Positions 12,001 to 21,000 of a stretch of 64,000 nt of DNA are shown here, piece after piece. The notes below the pieces were generated by a model, which searched no databases, was not told the DNA's origin, and saw only the letters and a program-made list of their open reading frames with translations. The position numbers were made by a program, and so were the translations under genes. Source of the DNA: Opisthorchis felineus (taxonomy: Eukaryota; Platyhelminthes; Trematoda; Opisthorchiida; Opisthorchiidae). How positions within the stretch are numbered: position 1 is the stretch's first letter; each line of letters starts with the position of its first letter. Where the stretch lies: assembly GCA_004794785.1 (NCBI GenBank), contig SJOL01008500.1:82139-146138 (forward strand), given 5' to 3'.

Positions 12001-15000
12001 ATCCCTTATTCTTTGTTACAGAGTAAGTGAAATTTGCACGCCGTATACATTTTTGACCAGTTGGAAATCCACTGTGGTCCGATTACTACCAAGACCGCTC
12101 TTTTGGGGGGCAGTGTTGCAATGTAGTGAACTCAACAGAATGACACTGGGATGAATCGATTACCGCTGATATGCAAGGTTTCTGTAAAGCATCTCATGAA
12201 CTCGGTGCACGTGCTGTCACATGGCACGTGTCGGCTCACCACCAGGACATCCTTTCAACACAGGAAAGTGAATCGTGTGGCGGCCACCCGTAACCGTGAC
12301 ATCACTAGAGTTCGATCCGATGTGCTAAGTTTCGAGATGCTATCTTTATATAACACATTTTGGTTTCAAAATTATTGAGTAGGGAAAGGTAAAATTAATC
12401 AGTGTAACGAATACGTATGTTACAAGGTATTCACTTCGCACCAAGAGCAGCACTGCGACTACCACGTCCATTGTTGTCGAACGCACTCGGTCGCGTCAAA
12501 ATCGATGCGCTCCTTGGAACACAAGTCAGACAAAAAAAAAGAAAAAAAAAAACGTTTGCCCACATTCTATAGGATTTTGATTTCGCCTTTCCTCGATCCC
12601 CTAGACCGACCTTCTCCTCTAGAGTAGAGCAAACATCGCGAAAAACCAAGCACAAACACACACGGATTGTATTGGATATCCCACGTAATGCAGCATTCCG
12701 CTAGCCAGTAGGTTACCGTGTTGGTAGTGTGAGGAAATGTGACAATTTTTGGTGTAGATTTCGTACTGTAAATGAAGCCAGTTGATGCTTTACAGCATAG
12801 ATTGGCTTTGCTTACAGGACAAAATCCACATTAATTGAAGTCGCCTTGTTGGGAAATAGGAACCAAAAAAAATTCTTAGATGGACGTTACCCTGGATTGT
12901 TACAACGTTGGGTTACACCGAAATTCGCTGTCACTTGTTCTTACATTACGGCACTACCAAAACAATGGATACTCGACACTCAACGCACGCTCGGTTATCT
13001 GCGCACTTCCGATGGTCCAGCAATTAAAAAGAGTGGTTAATAACCCTTGGACCCATTTCCTTATTATACGTTGGCTCTTTTTCCACCTCATTCCTATCAG
13101 TCCGCGCTAGCCCGAGGGGACTTGTCAACACCAGTCGCTCACATGACCACGCAAGTGCACATGAATGCAGTGCATCTCTTCAAGTTTTCTGATTTTAGAT
13201 TTGACTATAACCGGTTACCATGACCAGTGTTCTTACCCATTCTCCTCTCTCTGCAGACTGTTTCCACAGGTCTAATTCTGTTCTTTCCCGCCCACGTTCC
13301 TAATGCTGCGCGTGTGGTACGGAAAATCAACTGTGCCAAACGGTCCGCTGTGGTTTGCCGCGTATCGATCGGCGAATTGGGGGTGTCCTTTTAAAGACTG
13401 GCACACAGTTGGGATTTAGGCCACGTGACAACGCGCTCGCTCGCGCACCATTCACTTGTCCGGCGAATTGATGGCCGCCTGCCACCACGTTAACTGCACA
13501 CGCACTATCGATTGCATATTACTTAGATGTGTCCGTTTGGGTCGAAGCGGTGGGATCGTGCTGCAACTAAGTTCAATCCTCTATGTTCAACAGCAACACC
13601 AACAACAACTGACGAGTGTCCTTCACGCTTGCACTGATCTAACGGGAAACGGTATTCGTAGTTGGTAATAAACGACGCTAAACTGTTCATAAGATTTGCG
13701 CTAATTTCTGTACAGTTCAACACTTGTCGAAAAAATACGGTTTTCTTGATTGTATGTGTTCATGAAGGATGAAAATGTATAGAGGTTTTAGTACTTGCAG
13801 CTTATCCTGTTGACTAGACATTCGTGCTCGTCTATCGCTCACTTTTCGACTTCCAACAATCGAGTCATCTATTAGTAAGCGATCGGTAGGCATCGGATAA
13901 TCGACCCACATCTCATTTCGTGTAGCGACTTATTCGGGCTGTCTAGTCCCAAAGGCACTAGCGTATCATTCCCCTTTGGGTGTGAATACCGCCGCTGTCG
14001 TTTGAATTCAACTCATCTAGTGGCCAGTAAAAGGGACTGACGTTGACACATCATGCGGAGTTGGACTTCCAGCCCCTGTCATAATCAGTCAATGGTACTT
14101 TACTGGAATTTTCCGGAAATTCACTCAAGAGGTTTGGGTGGTTTAATTTCTACTGCTGCCCTTAACAACCGTAGAAGTCCCCTTAAATTTGCTACACTGA
14201 TTTGGCAGACAGATCAGCCACGAACCCATGAACTTCTGTTAGATTACAAGAGTAAAAAACAATCAACTCAGCTTCCTTAATATATACTACCCAGTCCTCA
14301 CACTTCAAATTGCATGCAACCATCTGTTCACAGCCCAAATATAGGTGGGTTGCGCCATGAAACTAATAGTATAGTAAGATTTTCACTGCTTCTTTGGAAG
14401 TAGCCATCACGGCAGCCTTTTTTTACGTCATTTTTACTGTCTTGCAGGAATTATTGATTTCGGAAGGCGATAATTTGGGTGGGACTTACAATCCCGCTGA
14501 CAAAGTGCTCCAATGCCGTTTCCGACGCCGAGTGAGGCCGCGCGATATGGTGCTCCAATTAAAGGATTTGAGCGAACCGAATGCCTACTACCTGACAATC
14601 ACGCGTGGGAATGATGTACTTCCGAGTGGGTTTTCTCGGCCTTTCGCCGGGGGAGAAGCAACGTATGACAATAGCGTCTTAATCACTTCGTAAGTTGAGT
14701 GGCTCTGTTTGCTTTCCTCCACCGTCTGTTGGACCTAGCACGGTGAAAACGTTTCTTTCTCACTACTTACAAGTAGTACAACATCACTGAACATATTGAA
14801 TCGTCAGAATAGCTGCGTCTAAACAAAACGTGTGGTGTTGACGTCATTCGCTGTTTCTGACGTGTTTTCACCCAGTTTTCCAAAACAACCTCGGAGAAGT
14901 CGTGATTCACCCTAGAATTCCTTCACGATTACTCACAGAAACATATAAAATCTCGCGTATTACTCCTCTAACTTAACGACTGTCCCAGTAGCGCATCCCT

Positions 15001-18000
15001 TCCTAACATGACAGTATAGCTGTGCGCGGAATTTGGAAGTGCAAGGCTAATAATCCCTCCCCTAACCCAGCTTTTACGTGATCCCAGTAAAGTCAGAGTG
15101 TGTGTGATAGAGAATACCGTGCAACTGTACTGAGGATCAACCAGAGAAACATTTTCTACGTGCGTATCGGCTTGCACCATAAGTTGAGGCAAATCATTTG
15201 TCGCACTTTTAATGCATAATTTCACAACACTGCATCCACATCCTGGGAAGCCATCACCCGTATGACGTACCCACAAATCCTTACATGCTGAATACATTAG
15301 CAGCCATCAGATGATGATTGGTGCTCGCATCTCAAGAGCAGAGACATATTATTGCAAAGAAGTGTGTCCAGGTTTATACTGCCCAATTCAAGCTTTGTTG
15401 AGTAGTACAAACGGCTCTCTGGTTTTGCGTTCAGATTTATTGTTCTCCTAGATTGGCAAGGTGTTGACTAGAGCACTGGCTACCACACAACAGTTCACAT
15501 ATTTCAGAATTGTTGTGTGGTCTTCAAAACGTGCGTTGTCAGTTCAGTGGCCTTTCTTGGAGAGATGGTGAGTTCATTCATGAGGGACAAAAGTCACGGA
15601 CTCACCATGTGAGTTAGGTTAGCCTCTCCAAAGTTAGGAAATCCTACGAAAATGTAGCGAGAAATTCTCGTTTTTGAATCCTGGGGGTCGGTCTCATTTT
15701 AACAGGTCCTAGAACTGGACGCTAATGATTGATATGCAGTTTTATCATCCACTGTTGCGTCGACACGACTGACTGTCAATCGGTTCATACACACACCATT
15801 GTTTTCTACTGAAGCCGTCGTAGTGTTTGGCCATTTTCTATTATGTTTAATTCTTTGATGCAACTCATCCAATACTACATTCTGGAATGAGAACTCTTGG
15901 GTATTCCAGTTAGCTAATAAACAAAACTCACGACGGACCTTCAATGTGTCCCTAGGTGCGACGGTCCCTGATTAAGGGGTTTCGTTCTGTATCTTCAAAC
16001 CACTTCAAAGCTGTTGATTTCCTTTTGGTTTTCATGGTTCGATGGACAGTAGTTCAGCATCACAACAAATCAGAGTTCTGTGATGGATGAGCTTCAAGAT
16101 TTAGCATTGCTTTCGCCTAGTGCACAACGAGCTTTATATGGTTATTTATTTGCTGGTGAATTCAAGCATACTAACTGTAGTTTTTGTGTCCCACACTTTT
16201 GTTGTTTCTTAGGTTCTGTTCCTGTAAAATTTCTTAAACTGTGAGTAGGGTTATGCAAGTCTTTCTTTGGGACTTCCCTTCTGCTCCCGATAATCTGTTG
16301 TTAAATGGCAGGGATAGAGGATAGCAACTGTACTACTAAGTCGTGCAGCCAAATAGGACAAATTGCTACCTTTTGCACTGATCCGTCATGAAGCACCATT
16401 GGACTATTTTGTCGGCTGCCAGTGTACTGCTTGCCCAACATAAGTGCGCCTGCCTGAAAATCCTAGGTAACTGTCGCACTGACTACCACCACCACTACAT
16501 TAACTCAATACACTCAACAACTGACCTGGTCTCATTCAGGAGGCAAGAACGTGTTGTTTAGTTTAATCTTTGTTTAATTTCTCGCACCAGCACACACCGG
16601 AACAAGCTGCATATCTGCGTCAGCGCAGTTGTGACCGACAGCGGAGGCAAAAAGCTGATGTTGCTTAATCACTAAGTTCATAAGAGGTATAGCCACTCAT
16701 CGTTGTAATTTCCAAGCTACAGAGCTTTTCAAATTATATTTTCGGAGAAGTTTGGGAAACAATTGGTAAATTTATTGCTGGGAACGTTTCGCTTTTGACA
16801 CGAAAGCTTCGTCAGTCCAAGTACCTAGGTTACGAGGTTGGTCGAGATTTAAGGAGGAAGGAGAACCAATCAGCTAAGTCAGGCTAAATCGGTGTTAGGT
16901 GTTAGGGTGGGTCAGCAAGTGTTAAGACCGATGGGGAACGTACATAGATTTAGGTCCAGTCTAGGGTCTAGTTCGTCTTGTTCGCTTCATGTGAAGATTT
17001 CTCTTGAACTCCGTTTACACCTTTTCCCGTCTGTGTGGATGAGCCAATGCTACGATAGTTGTGTAAGGGAGAGGGATTCTGTGAACTTTGGTTGGCTTAG
17101 GATTTCCAACCCCTTTTTGCTAATGATTCTACATATATTAACAACTCCACACCGTCGCGTGCCAACTCGGCCTATCTAAGACCGCTCTCCATGCGTTCGC
17201 CAGTTCCACACCCTCGGTTCTATTCATGCTGTGATGCTTGGTGATTTCCACCGCCTCGGCCGCTGCGGTGTGAATCGCAGTCCCCGTCTTAAGACTTCTC
17301 CATTCTCCAGGTCTATTCTATGTCCTGCGTCTAACGCATGTACCGCCATTGCTGATTCTTTGACCGGTGCTTGGTATTAATCCGCATTTCTTGGTGGTTT
17401 GTTTATCCTTCTCTTATGCTCGCCAATTCTGGTGTGTAGTTCCCTTGCTGTTTCTCTTATGTAAACCTTAGTGCAATCGTTGCATTTAATTTTATACATA
17501 GTCTCTAGTCCTTTCAACCGGAGGGGATCATTCAATTGCACCAAAACTGAGCGTAACGTTTTTCCCCTCTGGAAGACTACTCGAATGTTGGCTATGTTCA
17601 ACAGTCTTCGAATAACCTCCGATGTTCGTGCTGTATATGCAATGACTGCTGTGTCACTCCATTCCTTACTGGTTCGTGATACTGGAGCCAATATCCTTCT
17701 TAATTTCCGCCTAATCAAACTCACCGGGTGTCCTATTTATTGAAGTCTGTTGGTAATGTCGACTTGGGCTGCTGTTCGGTCGACCTCTTCTGTGCACAGC
17801 ACTCTGACCCGACAATACGAGCGTACACGGACTTTGGGTTTGCTGATGAGTGGTTTGAAACGGTCCCTGTGTCTGTCGGTTTCTTATAGATAGTAGTTTT
17901 TAATTTTCTACCACTCCAATGTGTCATACAGTCTCCAAAAACTTCTTGAAAGAACAAATACACTCATCTACATACCAATTTAATTTTCATAAGAGGCTCA

Positions 18001-21000
18001 CCTGAAACGCATAGGAATAGTGTGTTTCGTCTTGAAAAAAGTTGATCATTTTCCAAATTGCGATAGGCGTTTAACAGTTCCGTCTGCCTATACGAGGTCT
18101 CTTGATCATCTGAATGTGTTTCAGATGGAGTTACGCTTTTGGAACGGAAAAATTCCATTGTTCGGACATAGCTATGCGACAATCATTGGCTACAGAATGT
18201 AGTGAAGCTATTTCTGCTCCTCATCCTTTTTGCGAAATAAGGATATAGTTTGTTGCAACGCTCCGCGATCCCAGTAGTCCATTTAATTCCTGATGGAAGT
18301 AGTCACTTATTCGGACAGGCTACCAATGGCTGTTATTTCAAACTTAGCTTCTAACGCAGCTAAGCAGAACGCAACCAGTCTCTGACAAACTGGCGGTTGA
18401 CAGCCCTCATACCTATGTATCTTTGTGTAAGAAGTGATTGGGCGCACGCTGTGTTTCTGTCTGTAAGGACAGCCCACAATGGGGGCGATCGGAGATCGAT
18501 ATATTTTTTGTGCCAGAGCATCGCTTCTGTTGCTTAGTCAGACAAGAGTTTACGATGGAGGTAACTACCGAAGGAATGACGTGAGTTCAGTATTTAAACA
18601 CTCATATCAAGCCACTCAAATTGGCACCATTTGAGGGCATGGTTGTTATTCAAGCCGTAGAAAATACGAAGCCTGAAATACTTAGGCATGATGTCAAGGT
18701 CGTACGTGAACCAAAGACTTGACCAAGACTCATTCTAGCCTGTTGAGCTGCCAGAAATAACTTTGTGGTTGATTAAAGCCCTTGGTCAGCCTATTACAGT
18801 TTTCACGCTTTTTAGGGCTCATCAGGTAGCTGTAGTTCCCTTGCAAGTTCAGCTTGCCTGTATACGCCCTTTGTACAGTTGTAGTATTCTTAATTTTTAT
18901 TCACATGCTCGCTATAAAACCGTTGAAAACTGTCCTGCGGACAAATTAGCCGACGTCCGATATTTTTTTGTATTCGTATTTTTAACCACAGAATATCCGA
19001 ACTTATCTTTCACCTCTCGCACAATTTGTAATGTCGCCTATTGTAGTCCTATCTACGGAAGCATGACCGTTATCTCGGAGCAGGGCTCGGCTCTGATGAA
19101 GACCCACGGCTGTCTTATGGTGCTTGCCTGGGTACTGTGTGCCAGCATCGGCGTCATTCTAGCTCGCTACTACAAAGAACTTTGGCCGAATTCGGGTCTG
19201 CTTGGCGAGAGAGTGTGGTTCCAGTCGCACCGAATTTTACAGTCTTCTTGTGTCATTCTAACGTGCATCGCTGTCATCCTGGCTTTTATCTATTGCGAAG
19301 GTTACTCCCGTGTGTCTACGTTTCCTCACTACGTGCATCCGATTCTTGGACTGATCGTATTCTGCCTTGCTCTCCTGAACGTGAGTTTGATTCATTGTTT
19401 CACATGTGTATTCTTCATACAGTCCCTCCTCACTTATGAGGACAGTCCCGGTGGACTTGGTTGAGGTGGTAAAAACCGTACGTCAACATCAGCCATTTAC
19501 GTAACCCAACAATCCACTTTCTATTGTTAGATATGAAATCAATTCCTTACAAAAACTACTCTTCTGAAAAAGCACCACGGAATCGCGTTTAGGTCAAAAC
19601 TAGTGTGTAATTTGTTGTTGAATCTTTTTAACATCAGAGTTGTGCTCTTTGCTGGGACCGCCTTCGAACGAAATCACATCGCAGCAGAGAACACTTTTGG
19701 GTCATCCCTTGATAATTTATTGAATTCTGGTAGACGGGGAGGGGCTGCTTCAAAGCTCGGGTCACGATTTACTTTTTGAGACATTCTGTTGTTGACTGCA
19801 ACTCCAATTTTGGTCATTGTGTTGTTGTTTCGTCCACTGTGGTATGTCAAAAGGTACGGTGGCGAATGAAGATTGTTACAGCTGTGTTTATGGGGATATA
19901 TTCGGATTTTCAACCGGGTCAATCTAGAATCTTCGTGATGGGACGAGGAGCGCCGAACTAAAATGCTCTCTTCTGATCAATAAGAGCACATCTTCTTTTG
20001 GTCCCTAGCCGGTTCGCGACATATCCGTCCAATCGACGCAGTGTTCGGTTATTTCGAACGACTCGCCCATGGATGATTCCCCTGTGGAAAGTTGAGACTA
20101 GTGATCCATTCCACTTACTTGACATGCCTTGACATGGCGCATCCTGAGACATGCTGAATGGTTTCTTAAAAGTTTTCAACTAGAAGCCTAATTCCACTAG
20201 TTCGTATTTAATTGGTTTTTCTTTTGAATAGATGATCTACTACACGTGTGATTGCTTCCCACAACACTATTTGTGATCAGCTTGCTTTCTCTTGTCTTCA
20301 TTTGGCCATAAGTCGGGTTTTCAATTCAGGACATTCCAGGTTCCACACCCTCAACCAAGCTGAAGGTTTTATATAGCTAGGTAGCTAGGTAGATGCCAAC
20401 CACAGCCCATTCAAAACCCCCAACCCATCGCCACGCACCACAACGCTCCCTAACAACGCACTGATGATGTCACCTCGAGTGGTGATGAAACCTTTGCAAT
20501 CAAATTGACCAGCTCAGCGAGCAAGCCAACGACCAAGCTGAAGGTGTTCAGAGGATCTGGAGTCTGGGTTTGAGGTCGTAACCCTACCTGATAGGTTTCT
20601 AAATTTTGTTTAGTTCATTGGAATTTCTGGCCATAGCTTGTTTAGCACATTTATTACACTTCTGAGAAGAGTGACGATCAGCAAGCAGGGGTGATTATAT
20701 CCTGTTAGTCCTTACCTTGTGAGGCAGCGCTGTGAGTGGGAGGCAATTTGTCTTGAAAAATACCGCAATGCGTTTTTTTCACGTCATTCGGGCTCTTGGG
20801 GATATGGAACGGTTGTTTATAGACACGGCCAGCTTCCTGTCACCATAATCGTCGTGGTTTCTCCTATTCACATTTGAAGACTTTATCAATAGGCACCAAG
20901 CGATCTACACGTAACACCCGCTTTAACTCCCAAATTCAGCCACTAATCACATTTTGCCGATGCAAAGTAGACCATCCTGATCGTCCCTGGTTCAACTGGA

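Larger units (their letters stand above)
9020..14447 (+). other. Intron 1 of FRRS1-like gene (5.4 kb)
   Basis: The intron has GT at 9020 and CTTGCAG before 14448. It holds a degenerate RTE-like fragment (9330-9720), short G10 and A-rich runs, a tRNA-like repeat with a dispersed tail (11530-11798) and part of a second repeat (12780-12840). No other exon was recognised. The ORFs at 10570-10920 and 11013-11339 have no visible domain. Confidence 0.6.
16750..18190 (-). mobile_element. Penelope-like element, 5'-truncated, antisense in intron 2
   Basis: The - strand gives reverse transcriptase C-terminal sequence (GRKLKTTIYKKPTDTG) and then a linker (RRILAPVSRTSKEWSDTAV). A GIY-YIG endonuclease region follows (MYKIKCNDCTKVYIRETARE, RIGEHKR). 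After a premature TAA comes ESAMAVHALDAGHRID and RRGLRFTPQR. There are frameshifts near 17730 and after FTPQR. The 3' end at 16786-16815 carries a CTGACGA...GAAAC motif shared with the element at 61290. The conserved VYIG glycine is arginine here. The element is inactive, and the upstream border near 18190 is uncertain. Confidence 0.8.
14690..19046 (+). other. Intron 2 of FRRS1-like gene (4.4 kb)
   Basis: The intron has GTAAGT at 14690 and TTGTAG before 19047. Its main content is the antisense Penelope-like element at about 16.75-18.2 kb. On the - strand at 18791-18825 there is a weak hammerhead-like motif. The long open frame just upstream of the next exon (from 18763) is intronic read-through: it lacks family similarity and the phase demands an acceptor at 19046. 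Confidence 0.6.

Noticed and set aside
17838..17870. Hammerhead candidate CTGATGAG...GAAAC on the + strand
   Set aside because: No stem II can form between the boxes, and the - strand here codes for the Penelope reverse transcriptase remnant.
18763..19464. A 233-codon ORF as an intact gene
   Set aside because: Conserved b561 sequence covers only 19047-19380. Both ends of the ORF are intronic, with good splice sites inside.
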